Of a stretch of 64,000 bases of DNA, positions 52,713-63,911 are shown in pieces. A program made the position numbers and the translations under genes. The notes under the pieces are model-generated. The model was given only the letters and a program-made list of their open reading frames with translations, was not told the DNA's origin and did no database searches. Source of the stretch: Candidatus Bathyarchaeia archaeon (GTDB taxonomy: Archaea; Thermoproteota; Bathyarchaeia; Bathyarchaeales; Bathycorpusculaceae); the NCBI GenBank assembly GCA_041447175.1, contig CP166960.1:507365-571364 (forward strand), read 5' to 3'. Within the stretch, counting starts at the first letter, position 1. Each line of letters opens with the position of its first letter.

Positions 52713-53531
52713 TTAGACTTCGATGCGGCTGCCATCAAACCCCAATCTTGATATGCCCAGCTCGTTTTTCATCTCTCTCAGCTGTGCCAGCGTGAAAACG
52801 GGTCCGTCGCGGCAGACGCGGTATTTGCCAATCATGCAGCTTCCACACAATCCGATGCCGCACCGCATAACCCTCTCTAAGCTGGCTTCCAGGGCAACCT
52901 TGCGTTTTTCGGCTATGTCCACAATTTTACGCATCATTTTTTCGGGTCCACAGGTGTAAATCATGCTGAATTTTTGGCTGTCCACCAGCTTCTCGATGGG
53001 GTCGGTGGCGAGGCATTGAAGCCCGTAGCTGCCGTCTTCGGTGGTGGAGATAGCGCTTTCATCGGTGCATAACGCGTCCAGTTCGTTGAGGAATACGAGT
53101 TCGTTTTTGGTTTTAGCGCCCACAATAAAGCTTAGCCGCTCCGCTTTTGCTGCTAAGCGTTTTGCCAAAAACAGCAAGGGCGCGGTGCCTGTGCCTCCTC
53201 CGACTAAGAGGGCTCTGCCGCGGGTTTCGGTAAAGCAGGTGCCAAAGGGTCCCCGCACGCCTAGTCGATCGCCAGTTTTCATGGTGTGCAGGTGTCGTGT
53301 GGCGTCGCCCACTGCACGGACGCTAACCTGCACTTCTCCGTTGCCTGCGTTAAGAATGCTGAGGGGGATTTCGTCGATGCCCGGTATCCAGAGCATCAGG
53401 AACTGGCCTGGTTTGGCTTTGGCGCACAGTTCGTCTTGTAAGGTGTAGGTTTTGACGGTTTCGGTTTCGTCTTTAACGTTTATGATGGGGGTGGTTCTTA
53501 CGGTGTTAAGCTTGGTGGCATAAGCCGACAA
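52713..53531 (-). CDS. pyrK: dihydroorotate dehydrogenase electron transfer subunit
   Basis: A ferredoxin reductase-like FAD/NAD fold with LMLWIPGIDEIPLSILNAGN, VRGPFGTCF and GGGTGTAPLLFLAKRL. The 2Fe-2S ligands are in MRCGIGLCGSCMIGKYRVC. It passes electrons from PyrD to NAD in pyrimidine synthesis. The gene overlaps pyrD by 26 bases. Confidence 0.9.
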   Translation of the reverse strand: MSAYATKLNTVRTTPIINVKDETETVKTYTLQDELCAKAKPGQFLMLWIPGIDEIPLSILNAGNGEVQVSVRAVGDATRHLHTMKTGDRLGVRGPFGTCFTETRGRALLVGGGTGTAPLLFLAKRLAAKAERLSFIVGAKTKNELVFLNELDALCTDESAISTTEDGSYGLQCLATDPIEKLVDSQKFSMIYTCGPEKMMRKIVDIAEKRKVALEASLERVMRCGIGLCGSCMIGKYRVCRDGPVFTLAQLREMKNELGISRLGFDGSRIEV

Positions 53532-54423
53532 TTTCTTTCACACTCCGATATCCTTTACGTTTAAGGTAACTGGTTACTCCACGGTTAATGGCTTGAAACA
53601 CGCTTGGCTCCTCTGAGGCTACGGCGGTGCCGACCTGCACAGCTGAGGCGCCTGCAAGGAAAAACTCCACTGCATCCTTCCAGTTGGTGATGCCGCCGCA
53701 TCCGAAAATGGGCAATTTTACGGCTTCGAACACGTCGTAGACGCACCGCAGGGCGATGGGTTTGACGGCTGGTCCTGACATGCCGCCCCGCACGTTGCTT
53801 AGAATGGGGGTTTGGGTTTCTATGTCTATGACTACGGCGCGGACGGTGTTGACCACGGTTAGGGCGTCGGCTCCTGCTTTTTCGGCGGCTTTTGCCAGTT
53901 CAGTGATGTCGGTAACGTTAGGGGAGAGCTTCACGATGACGGGTTTTTGTGTAGCGGCTTTGACTTTGCAGATGACTTCAGTGAGCAGTTTGGGGTTTTG
54001 TCCGATTTCGGAGCCTGTGTATTTGACGTGGGGGCAGGAAACGTTGAGTTCCACGGCGTCGGCTCCGGCGTCGGCTGCTTTTTGGGAAACCAGTGCGTAT
54101 TCTTCGGCGGTGTAGCCGAAAACGCTTACGATAAGGGGGACTTTGAGGAGGGTTTTGGAGTAGGTGATTTCTTCGGTGTATTGGTTTATGCCGGGGTTTG
54201 GGAGTCCGACGGCGTTTATGAGGGCGTTTTTGGCTTGGACGACGGTGGGGTTGGGGTAGCCTGGGCGGGGGTTGACGCCGACGGATTTGGTGACGACGGT
54301 TCCTGCGCCGCCTTTTGCGGCTAGCTGGAGGGATTCGGCGGTGTATCCCAGTATGCCTGAGGCTAGGGCGGTTGGGGTTTTGAGCTGTAACTGGGCTATG
54401 TTTGTGGATAATAAGTTGCTCAA
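53506..54423 (-). CDS. pyrD: dihydroorotate dehydrogenase, class 1B catalytic subunit
   Basis: The FMN barrel shows TPTALASGILGYTAESLQLA, GAGTVVTKSVGVNPRPGYPN, the active Cys in ELNVSCPHVKYTG, KLSPNVTDITELAKAAEKAG and GCGGITNWKDAVEFFLAGAS. It oxidises dihydroorotate to orotate with PyrK, whose gene overlaps. The DNA is unusually G/T-rich in its 5' part but the protein is normal. Confidence 0.92.
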   Translation of the reverse strand: MSNLLSTNIAQLQLKTPTALASGILGYTAESLQLAAKGGAGTVVTKSVGVNPRPGYPNPTVVQAKNALINAVGLPNPGINQYTEEITYSKTLLKVPLIVSVFGYTAEEYALVSQKAADAGADAVELNVSCPHVKYTGSEIGQNPKLLTEVICKVKAATQKPVIVKLSPNVTDITELAKAAEKAGADALTVVNTVRAVVIDIETQTPILSNVRGGMSGPAVKPIALRCVYDVFEAVKLPIFGCGGITNWKDAVEFFLAGASAVQVGTAVASEEPSVFQAINRGVTSYLKRKGYRSVKEIVGLCHQA

Positions 54424-54625
54424 GGGTGTTTTGCACCTGAAACGTTCTTGTGTATGTGTGTATGTGAACAGAGATAAACCTTATTTATTGGCTTTCTAAG
54501 TTAAGGCTATGGAAGTAGTCACTTGTTCATTTGTTTTATGTTGGGATTGCGTTGTACGTTCAACCATAATTATTAATAAGCCCGTGCGACAACCAAGGTA
54601 ATTCACTCGAAGATGTGAAACATGG

Positions 54626-56200
54626 ATGGCGAACAATACACTAGGAACAAAAATAGTGTTAACTGCGTCCGCCACAGAGATGAGTGAATACGGCAACAGC
54701 CAATTCACTGCTTTTGTAGGTGGATTCGCAAGCGGGCCCGTCCCCCGATGGGTATGCCAAAAGTTTTTGTATCCTCCAATTGAACGCAACGGCGACGGCA
54801 AGGCAAAAGTTGCCCCCTACGGGTTGCGTAAGGTGGAGGCGCTGCTTTTAGCAAACGGCTTTTCTCCATCCGAAGTTGCAGTGGTGCACCCAAACGATTT
54901 ATCCCAATTCATTGGATCTAAAACCAAAGCCGTGGGCATATCGTCCATGGACCCGTTAGGCATGGGGTATGTCAGCAAAACTTACTCGTCGCTTATCGGC
55001 GGCGGAGAACCCATGAACGCCGTTGAGTTCAAAAATCTTGCCAAACACCCCGCCATACTGCGTTACAAACCCAAAGTTATCGTGGGCGGTTTTGGTAGCT
55101 GGCAGTTGGAGCGGAAACATTTGACGCGCGATTATGGCGTGGACTGCCTTGTGATGGGTCCCGGGCAGGAGGGCGTTTTGGAGGCTTTTCAAAAAGCGGT
55201 TGCGGGCGAGGCTTTGCCGCAGCGGATTCGTTCACCCAGCAAGGTTGACGAGGAGTACCCTGAGATTAGGCATGCGGCGATTCATGGGGCGGTGGAAATC
55301 AGCAAAGGCTGTGGCAGAAACTGTCAATTTTGCACGCCTACAGTGCTAAAAAAGGTGGATACGCCGCTGGAGAAGATAGTTTCAGAAGTAGAGGTTACGG
55401 CGCGCGAACAAGGAGAGAAGGGCGCCCACATAACGTTGGTGACTGAGGATTTGTTCCTTTACGGCGCCAAAGACAAAACGTTTGTGCCCAACGAGGAAGC
55501 CGTTATCAAACTCGTGCGCAGTGTTGCAGCGGTTCCCAACGTGCACGCGATTCAGCCCAGCCACATGTCTCTTGCGCCTGTGGTTTGCAAGCCAGACATG
55601 ATACGGCAAATCGCTGAAGTCCTAATCGAGCACAGCTGGTATAACCATACCGGCAACCCCATCGTGACTGGCGAGCCGGGCAGCGAAACGGGTAGCGGGC
55701 GGCTTATGAAGAAATACATGGGCGGCAAAATGTTGCCCTACAAGCCTGACCAATGGCAAGAAATCGTCACGCAGGCTTTCGGCATCCTTAACGATAATGA
55801 CTGGTATCCGTTGGCGACTTTGATTGTGGGGTTGCCTGACGAAACCGAAGCCGACGTAGCCGACACCATGGATTTGATGGATGATTTGCGGGGATTCAAT
55901 GCGTTCTATGTGCCGTTGTTTTTTGTTCCGTTAGAGGACTGTTTGCTGATGAACCGGCAGGGCACCGAAGTGGACTCGCTGACCAAAATGCGCTGGGAGT
56001 TTCTCACCCGCTGCTGGGAGTACAACGTGCGGATTTGGCGCAAAACCTTCTTAGGCAACAGGATAACTAATCCGACACTTTTGAGCGTCTTTGACCACGG
56101 CGCCATCATGGTTGCCGCCAAAGTTGCCCAAAAATACTACAAATGGAGTGGCGACCAAGAGTTTGCTGACGCCCTCTGGAAACTTGCAAACTGCAACTGA
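54626..56200 (+). CDS. B12-binding-type radical SAM protein
   Basis: Residues about 60-190 have a cobalamin-binding-like Rossmann region (VGISSMDPLGMGYVSKTYSS; KPKVIVGGFGSWQLE; VMGPGQEGVLEAFQKAV). The radical SAM motif is SKGCGRNCQFCTPTV (C-x3-C-x2-C). Barrel strands ATLIVGLPDETEADVADTMD follow. The family (COG1032) does methylations and other C-C chemistry on unknown substrates. It is followed 58 bases later by a UbiA prenyltransferase, so lipid or quinone chemistry is possible. Confidence 0.85.
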   Translation: MANNTLGTKIVLTASATEMSEYGNSQFTAFVGGFASGPVPRWVCQKFLYPPIERNGDGKAKVAPYGLRKVEALLLANGFSPSEVAVVHPNDLSQFIGSKTKAVGISSMDPLGMGYVSKTYSSLIGGGEPMNAVEFKNLAKHPAILRYKPKVIVGGFGSWQLERKHLTRDYGVDCLVMGPGQEGVLEAFQKAVAGEALPQRIRSPSKVDEEYPEIRHAAIHGAVEISKGCGRNCQFCTPTVLKKVDTPLEKIVSEVEVTAREQGEKGAHITLVTEDLFLYGAKDKTFVPNEEAVIKLVRSVAAVPNVHAIQPSHMSLAPVVCKPDMIRQIAEVLIEHSWYNHTGNPIVTGEPGSETGSGRLMKKYMGGKMLPYKPDQWQEIVTQAFGILNDNDWYPLATLIVGLPDETEADVADTMDLMDDLRGFNAFYVPLFFVPLEDCLLMNRQGTEVDSLTKMRWEFLTRCWEYNVRIWRKTFLGNRITNPTLLSVFDHGAIMVAAKVAQKYYKWSGDQEFADALWKLANCN

Positions 56201-56258
56201 CCAGTTTTTTCTTTTTTGCTTTATTTTTGCCTTTTAATTCGCAACCAATACGCATGAA

Positions 56259-57215
56259 ATGAATTCCGTTTTGTTTCATAAACGCTTAAGTAACATGCGG
56301 CTCGCTTCAGGGGGCATGCTTCGGGAAGCCAAGGGCTTTGCCCAGTTCATCAGCGTCGAGCGCGGCTTGATGCTTTTCATGATATCCGTCGGCACCGTGT
56401 TCCTCACCGCCGGAACCCTTGACTGGAGCGCAGCATTATACCTTGGCGTGACGGTTTTTTGCATTTGGAGTGCGGTTGATGCTATAAACAATGTCTGTGA
56501 CGTGGATTTGGATGTGCTCTCCGATCCCCACCGTGCACAATTCACCAAGCGACTGGGCAAAATGGGCTTGCTCATCGTGGGCGCCTTCACCGCAATCTCC
56601 CTCGCACTGGGCGCAGTAACCATGATTCCCTACGTGGTACTCTTTGTCGCGTTAGGGCTGCTCTTTGGCGTACTCTACTCGGTTCCGCCTTTCCGCCTCC
56701 GCAAAACCGCCTACAAACCCCTCGTCAACTTCACCGTTGGCGCCGTCCCCGTCCTCATTGTGGCGTCGTTTTTTGAAGTGTTTTCGGCGCGCGTGGTTTC
56801 GCTGGCTATGCTTATCGGCGCAACAACAGCCATAAACAGCCTCTGGGAAGACCTTGCCGACTTCGCCTCCGACTTCAACAGCGGCTCGCGAACGGTGCCG
56901 ATTATCTTTGGCTTCCGCAAAGGGCTCCTCATAACCATCGTTATGGGGTACGCGATGCTTCCGATGATGGTTTTCGTGGGCATCCTCTTCCAGCTCGCCT
57001 GGGTCTACTACGCCTCACTGCTGGGGCTGGCAATGTTCATCACGCTACGACTGGTACAAAAACGCGTCACACTGTTCCAAGACCAAAAAACCGACACCAA
57101 AAAACTTCACAAACTTGGCGAAGTACTGGCAAAAGACTTTGTAATAATCGCTATAGTGTTTACGCTGAGTTTAATGATAAGCAGCCTAATAAAAATCAAC
57201 CCAACATTTTTCTAA
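56259..57215 (+). CDS. UbiA-family prenyltransferase
   Basis: Nine helices with the two Asp-rich loops: NNVCDVDLDVLSD after helix 2 (N-x3-D-x3-D) and EDLADFASDFNSGSRTVP after helix 6. These bind the prenyl diphosphate via Mg2+. Substrates in archaea include geranylgeranylglyceryl phosphate and quinone heads. Length 318 is normal. It follows the B12-type radical SAM gene on the same strand. Confidence 0.88.
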   Translation: MNSVLFHKRLSNMRLASGGMLREAKGFAQFISVERGLMLFMISVGTVFLTAGTLDWSAALYLGVTVFCIWSAVDAINNVCDVDLDVLSDPHRAQFTKRLGKMGLLIVGAFTAISLALGAVTMIPYVVLFVALGLLFGVLYSVPPFRLRKTAYKPLVNFTVGAVPVLIVASFFEVFSARVVSLAMLIGATTAINSLWEDLADFASDFNSGSRTVPIIFGFRKGLLITIVMGYAMLPMMVFVGILFQLAWVYYASLLGLAMFITLRLVQKRVTLFQDQKTDTKKLHKLGEVLAKDFVIIAIVFTLSLMISSLIKINPTFF

Positions 57216-57337
57216 AGACGTTCTTAGTTGAAAAAGATGGATACACAATACACTTTAAGTGAAAGGGTTGAAGTGTTAGAAATAAACTTCTGCTTAACTT
57301 TGCTTGTTTACGTATACCCAAGTTTGCAATTTTCTTC

Positions 57338-58258
57338 TTATTCTTCTGCAAAGTAGTCTAAATCAATTTTTTTAACTTCATAACTTGTTACTTCTGAGAC
57401 ACCGATATTAAACTCAATCATTAATTCTGCCAGTTTTTGTCCGTCTATTAAGACTATTTTTGGTGAGTCTATTTTTTCTGTATAAGTAATTGCTTCTTTC
57501 GAATAATTGGATGTGGTTATAAAAATGCCTTTGTTTGCACCTTGCCCTTTTAATGCTCCGACAAATCTGTGTATTTCTGGGCTTCCCACGGTTGCAGTCC
57601 ATCTTTTGGCTTGAAGGAAGATTTTGTCAAGTCCTAACCGGTCTTCCTTTATTATTCCATCGATGCCTTGATCGCCGCTTTGACCTATTGCCCTTCCCGC
57701 ATCTTTTCTTGAACCGCCATACCCCATTTTTAATAAAAGTTCAACAATTATATTTTCAAAAAAACGCGGAGACACTTTAACGATTTCTTTAAGCAGTTCT
57801 TCAATTAACTCAGTTTTTATTCTCTGATGGGCTTCTTCAAGTTTTTCAATTGGGTTCAATGGTTCGTTTTTATCTTTTCGTTTGTTCTCCTTTTGTGTCT
57901 CCTCTTTTGTTTCTTTTGGTTTTACGAACTTCACGAATTCAGGAAATCGTTTAAGATAATTAACGTTTATTCTGGAGGGTTTGGTTCTTAATGCTTTGTT
58001 TCCCCTTTCTGTTATTTTATAAAACCCTCTTCTGGTTGTTTCTATAAGTTCTGCTTTTTCTAAGTATAATCTTGCCCATCTTATCCTATTGTTTATGATC
58101 GGCTCAAACTCGCTTGGCAAAAGTTCTTTTTGCTCCTTTTCAGTCAAGTTAAAAGCACTGTAAATTTGTTCTCTGACTTCATTCAACGAGTGCTCTTTGT
58201 TATCCTTCAGAGACTTTAAAAATGGGAGCATGACAGTTTCGTAGTCAGGGATGGGCAT
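57338..58258 (-). CDS. mrr: Mrr-type restriction endonuclease
   Basis: An N-terminal Mrr_N-like winged helix (IPDYETVMLPFLKSLKDNKE; WARLYLEKAELIETTRRGFY) and a C-terminal PD-(D/E)XK domain: FFENIIVELLLKMGYGG, SGDQGIDGIIKEDRLGLDKI, FLQAKRW with Asp, and Gln-Ala-Lys as catalytic set. Mrr cuts methylated or foreign DNA. No methylase is next to it, as usual for this type IV enzyme. Confidence 0.9.
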   Translation of the reverse strand: MPIPDYETVMLPFLKSLKDNKEHSLNEVREQIYSAFNLTEKEQKELLPSEFEPIINNRIRWARLYLEKAELIETTRRGFYKITERGNKALRTKPSRINVNYLKRFPEFVKFVKPKETKEETQKENKRKDKNEPLNPIEKLEEAHQRIKTELIEELLKEIVKVSPRFFENIIVELLLKMGYGGSRKDAGRAIGQSGDQGIDGIIKEDRLGLDKIFLQAKRWTATVGSPEIHRFVGALKGQGANKGIFITTSNYSKEAITYTEKIDSPKIVLIDGQKLAELMIEFNIGVSEVTSYEVKKIDLDYFAEE

Positions 58259-58394
58259 ACAATTGTGTAAGTATGTTTTGTATAAAGATTTTTCGTGATT
58301 AACTACAAGCTGGTTTATGAATCAATCCTTGTTTTTCTATGGGTGCCACGAAGCGGAAGGTTAATTTGGGTGTTTGTTACATTAGGCTAACTGT

Positions 58395-58511
58395 TTGCCG
58401 GCCATTGGGCGCGGGTTCCACCTGATCCCGTTCCGAACTCAGAAGTTAAGCCGTGTTCCGTTCCCTGCTGTATTGCGGTCTTCGGCCGCGAGAACCCGGG
58501 AAAGCTGGCAA
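58395..58511 (+). rRNA. rrf: 5S ribosomal RNA
   Basis: The central region GATCCCGTTCCGAACTCAGA and AGTTAAGCC is the universal 5S loop B/helix III. The ends TTGCCGGC and GCTGGCAA pair over eight bases. It lies apart from 16S (about 800 bases) with no 23S between, and carries its own TTTT-rich end at 58522. Confidence 0.93.
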
Positions 58512-58512
58512 C

Positions 58513-59305
58513 ACTTCTACCCTTTTAATTTTCAGCTTTCACCTCAGCCTTTTTCGTTGGGGCCGTCTCAGGTCATTAGTCTGCATACTTTTGTGAACCC
58601 CAAAGCTGCTGTCCCACACCGCGTCTGCCGCCATGGACCTATTTGGATGCTAATAACATATCTATGCAGAACCTATAGAGGGGTCTATCGGGAAATTTTG
58701 AGCCATACACTTGAAAGCAGAAAGACGTAGAATATAGGGGTGGGCTTGAACGGTGTGGTGCCCTGCTGGCAGAGACTTTAGCACACGCAACCGCGGGCGT
58801 TAGCAAAAAAGGCGCAAATTCGCATCTGATTACGCTAATTGGTGCCCTTTCAAACTTCTCTCTTGACGCCAATGTACTTAAAGTATGCAACTGTGCGCTT
58901 GTGAATCAGCGAAAAACTACACAAAACAGCAAAAGAAACAACTCACAATCCACAACCCGCGATTAAGCAACATTTATTTCTTCGCCTAACAAAATGTTTA
59001 TATGTGCTGAATGTGCATCATGGTAAAGTCAGCTAAATCAGCTGCCCCGCAATATCAACATATGGCGGCGGCTCAACCCCAACCGAACCGGCGAATACGC
59101 CTTGCAGGGATGCGGGAGTTGGCCTCCAATTGCGGGGACACACATGTAGACCTGACTAATTGCTCAGTTAGGTCTGAATTGGGCTTTGACGTTTGTGGAG
59201 TAGATCTCCCTCCAAATCCAGTAAAAAGTTAAAGGCAATTAGCGAAAAACGTACACATAATAAACCATAGCAACCGACAGTTCAGCGGAGTCGCATTGAG
59301 GTGCG
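58513..59305. other. region between 5S and 16S: dispersed repeat, 16S promoter and leader
   Basis: No gene is firmly supported in about 790 bases. The 50-bp repeat copy B is at 58637-58686. A frame from about 58735 to 58966 reads like a decayed protein end (LLAETLAHATAGVSKKGANS) but has no start. A TATA-like TTTATATG at 58997-59004 suggests 16S transcription from near 59028. The leader can form a 10-bp stem AGACCTGACT/AGTTAGGTCT (59148-59175, one wobble). The open frame 59011-59232 is not considered coding. Confidence 0.5.
58637..58686 (-). repeat. 50-bp dispersed repeat, copy B
   Basis: The complement of these bases equals 20309-20358 at 48 of 50 positions. It lies between 5S and the 16S promoter, pointing away from 16S. 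Confidence 0.8.
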
Positions 59306-60803
<1,498 letters not shown>

Positions 60804-61077
60804 AGAAAGCACTTTGCTTTTTACTGGAGGAGCAAGGAGAACGCCACAATCCTGAAATTCAGGGAAACGTCAAAGCCCATTCATTCACATGTGAAAAAAG
60901 AGCAAAACTTTTGTCTGTCAATACCCTAACATAACAGTTTGTTCCAATTTTTTACAAGGCTTTACTGATTTCAACTTAGAATTAAACTTTTAAAACATTA
61001 AGCTTCCTTTTAAACTGCGTGTTTCAACAAAAATATGGGGCGTTACCTTCAGTTTAAAGGCCTAACACGCCCTTTGC
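60804..61077. other. region after 16S
   Basis: No gene is seen in 274 bases. A short stem AAGCA-CTT-TGCTT follows 16S directly (60807-60819) and could be part of processing; the rest is A+T-rich. Confidence 0.4.
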
Positions 61078-61497
61078 TTAGTTTTCTTTGCTTTCTTGTT
61101 CTGTGCTTGCTTCTTCCTGTCTGTCTTCTTCTCCTGGAAGTACCTCGTCTGTTTCGGTTGCCCGCGTATTTAGATTCTCCCTTTCATTCTTCACAAAACT
61201 AACTTTACCCCTAATAGCTTTGAGCCGCTCCACCTCTTTTTGCGATTATGCTCATTCTTCTGAGTGCGCTTTGAATTGAGAATTCAGGGTAACTCAACAG
61301 CACCTGTAAGGTTAACTCGTGGGGTGTATCTGTTACGATTTCTGTGCTGACGAGCATGCGGCGGGCGAAAACTTTTGATGTTTTGCCGTTGTTTGGTGGA
61401 TAAGGTGTGTTACCCACTTTTTTGGGAGCGAAATAGTGTAGGTGGAGTTACCTGTGAACTGCACTTTCCTTGTCTCCTCATCCTGCCTTCGTAACAC
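61078..61497 (-). pseudogene. broken AbrB-PhoU phosphate regulator
   Basis: From GTG 61497 one frame reads RKVQFTGNSTYTISLPKKW, the AbrB-like start of archaeal PhoU regulators. A second frame then has VTDTPHELTLQVLLSYPEFS and IQSALRRMSIIA, the start of a PhoU repeat. A third frame has KEVERLKAIRGKVSFVKNER and an acidic tail to 61080. Roughly 200 residues of the usual protein are missing, and at least two frame changes are needed. So this one is probably dead, next to the broken pstB. Confidence 0.7.
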
Positions 61498-61729
61498 CTT
61501 GGAAAAGCCCCTGCTGTGTACTGTGAAAAATAGTGTTGGAATAAATTGGTTTTCTATATAATCTGTGGATCACTAATTAGTCTATAACAACTATTGTCGA
61601 AACCGATATAGCGATTACTGCTTGCAAAACGACAACAAAACATGTGTGTGACCGAAAAAGCCCTACACAGCCAAATCAAGTTGCTGGCAAGGCCTTATTT
61701 GGAAGTTCATGTTGAAGGGAGGAATACCT

Positions 61730-62483
61730 GTGGGAAAGGTCCAAACCAAAGGATTCAACTTATGGTTTAGCAACAATCATGTGCTTAAAGACATCAACAT
61801 CGAAATCACTGAAAACGCTGTAACCGCCGTTATGGGTCCTTCAGGATGCGGTAAATCAACGCTTATTCGGTCAATCAACCGCATGAACGACCTCATAAAC
61901 GGATGTAAAACATCAGGCGATATATTTGTTGACGGACAAAACATCTACGGCGCCAACAGCGGAAACGTTTACGACCTCCGCCGCAGGATTGGCATGGTAT
62001 TCCAAAAACCCAACCCCTTCCCAAAATCCATCTTTGAAAACGTAGCGTTTGGGCCAAAAATTCACAAAACCGCCAAAGGCGAAAAACTACGAGAAATCGT
62101 CGAGCAAAGCCTTCGCGGATCTGCCCTTTGGGATGAAGTTAAAGACCGCCTAAACGACAGCGCTTTAAGCCTTTCTGGAGGGCAACAGCAGCGACTTTGC
62201 ATCGCTCGCGCGTTGGCGGCTGAACCTGAATTGATTCTTTGGATGAACCTTGCAGTGCCCTTGACCCCGCCGCGACTGCTCGCATTGAATCGCTTGTGGT
62301 TGAGCTAAAAAGAAATATACTGTCATAATTGTCACTCACAATTTGCAGCAAGCAACTCGCGTTTCTGGCTTCACAGCATTCATGTATGTTGGTAAGCTTG
62401 TGGAGTTTGGGGAAACAAAACAGGTTTTTGAGCATCCTCAGACTGTGTTGACAGAAAGATACATCGGAGGAAAATTCGGATAG
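61730..62483 (+). pseudogene. pstB: phosphate ABC transporter ATPase PstB, two frameshifts
   Basis: The first part has [40 protein letters not shown] and [16 protein letters not shown], all typical PstB. Near 62240 one base (probably A) is missing, so [18 protein letters not shown] is in another frame; at the A-run 62307-62311 a second base is missing before [20 protein letters not shown] and the normal end to 62483. GTG 61730 has GGGAGG 8 bases upstream and is the likely start. No pstS, pstC or pstA is present. Confidence 0.85.
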
Positions 62484-62592
62484 CACCTTTGCTTTTTTGT
62501 GTTCCACGAAATGGGCAGCAATGTCTAAAACCTTTCTTTCTTTGGGTTGTGGTTATATGTTAGTGTGTGATGGTTGTATGGACAGAGGTTTG

Positions 62593-62845
62593 ATGAGTCA
62601 TTAGTCCCAAGAAACGCTCGCCCAGAAACGCCAAAAACAAGCGTTCCCTAAGCATAAGCGATTTGCCCGTGCAGGTAGATCAGGAATACGAGTTTGACAT
62701 AATTCAAATGAGCCCCAATGGAGAAGGAATAGCCAAAGTCAAAGGTTACTCAGTTTTCATTAACGGCGCCAAAACCGGTGAGCATGTACGTGCACGAGTC
62801 AAACGTGTGGACCTCCTTTGTGCAGACGCTGAACTCACCCGATAG
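62593..62845 (+). pseudogene. TRAM-domain protein with a shifted start
   Basis: The domain VDQEYEFDIIQMSPNGEGIA, KVKGYSVFINGAKTGEHVRA is a stand-alone archaeal TRAM protein, which binds RNA. In-frame sequence upstream (SPKKRSPRNAKNKRSLSISD) is basic and family-like but has no start. Removing one T at 62601-62602 joins it to ATG 62593, with GAGGT 4-9 bases before. A read error is likely; TTG 62663 is the only start in the present frame. Confidence 0.75.
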
Positions 62846-62856
62846 AAGCGATTAGT

Positions 62857-62997
62857 ATGCCGCTTTTTCAGTGTTTCAAGTGTAACCGAAAAGTGCGCAC
62901 CCAATACGAGTTAAGCTGCACTGGTGATGTCAAACGGAACGTGGAGAAGGCACCTTGGTGCTGTGGTGAACCCATGACTGAAATCATGGATGACTAA
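62857..62997 (+). CDS. 46-residue zinc-binding-type protein
   Basis: PLFQCFKCNRKVRTQYELSC has C-x2-C, and APWCCGEPMTEIMDD adds two Cys, the layout of small archaeal zinc ribbons. It starts 9 bases after the TRAM gene and overlaps the end of the convergent PiT gene by 4 bases. Function unknown. Confidence 0.65.
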   Translation: MPLFQCFKCNRKVRTQYELSCTGDVKRNVEKAPWCCGEPMTEIMDD

Positions 62998-63911
62998 CCT
63001 AAAAGTAAGCCCACAAGAAAACTTAGCAGAGGCGCGGCAACCCACCCCAACAGTATAATCAAAAAGGGCTTAAGTGAAACAAACCTTGTTTTGTAGGCAA
63101 ATCCCGTTCCAAAAACTGCTGCGGTGGTTGTTTGTGTATTGGATAGGGGAATATTGAAAATTGTAGCTGCCTCCACTAAAATGGTGGATGCTATCAAGGT
63201 TGCTTCTGCGTTTGCGTACCGCATTGAAAAGAATTCCTCCGAGATTCTACTTATCGCGCCTTCGCCCAAAAGAAACGAACCTGCAAATATCCCTCCAACC
63301 GCCGCCAAAACCGTGAATGCATCAAAGCCTCCTGTGGCAACAATTAATCCAAGTGTGTTGGCGCCCAAGACGTAAGCCGAAGTAAACGACAGCACAATTA
63401 GCAGTACTTTGTATGCTTGTAGTCGACGCCAGAAATTTCTTGGCCAGCTGCGGGTCAGGCTTCGGATCAAGAAGTAGGCAAAAACGAATGCGGCTACTGG
63501 GGCAAAAACCCAAGTGAAAGACACCAGAAGCATATAGTTGCCGCTTAAGCCTGCATTGCCCGCGACTGAGAATCCAGCAAGCAGACCAACCAATGACATA
63601 TTCAACGACATCGGCACGCGCATTACTGATGCTACAACAAAAACTAAAATCGAAACAAGCAAAGCCTCCAGCCGCAAGACTGCCGAAGCTTCAGGAAACA
63701 ACACCCCCACTGATTGCGCCATAGCTGAACCTTGCGCCAAAAGCCCAACTGCAAACCCTGCTGCCCCCAGAAACATACCAAAGCGTTTGGTTATGATTCG
63801 GGAACCTACTGCTGGTCCTACGCATGCCGACAGGTTATTGCCTGAAACCAGCATAACCGCCAGAAAGGTTAATGCCACAAGGGCAATTGAGAGCAACATT
63901 TGAGTTCTCAC
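62994..63911 (-). CDS. pit: PiT-family inorganic phosphate transporter
   Basis: Nine or ten helices, with the family motif LVSGNNLSACVGPAVGSRII near the start and its repeat PLSNTQTTTAAVFGTGFAYK in the second half. PiT carries phosphate with H+ or Na+. The start GTG 63911 overlaps the stop of the upstream gene (GTGA); ATG 63899 is an alternative. It is intact, while pstB and phoU next door are broken. Confidence 0.9.
   Translation of the reverse strand: MRTQMLLSIALVALTFLAVMLVSGNNLSACVGPAVGSRIITKRFGMFLGAAGFAVGLLAQGSAMAQSVGVLFPEASAVLRLEALLVSILVFVVASVMRVPMSLNMSLVGLLAGFSVAGNAGLSGNYMLLVSFTWVFAPVAAFVFAYFLIRSLTRSWPRNFWRRLQAYKVLLIVLSFTSAYVLGANTLGLIVATGGFDAFTVLAAVGGIFAGSFLLGEGAISRISEEFFSMRYANAEATLIASTILVEAATIFNIPLSNTQTTTAAVFGTGFAYKTRFVSLKPFLIILLGWVAAPLLSFLVGLLLG

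Noticed and set aside
53947-54436. Plus and minus frames over pyrD, one Gly/Val/Asp-rich and one Arg/Pro-rich
   Set aside because: Low-complexity shadows of pyrD, whose motifs are complete.
59011-59232. 73-residue frame in the 16S leader
   Set aside because: It starts at the predicted transcription start and has no family match; hairpins fit a leader.
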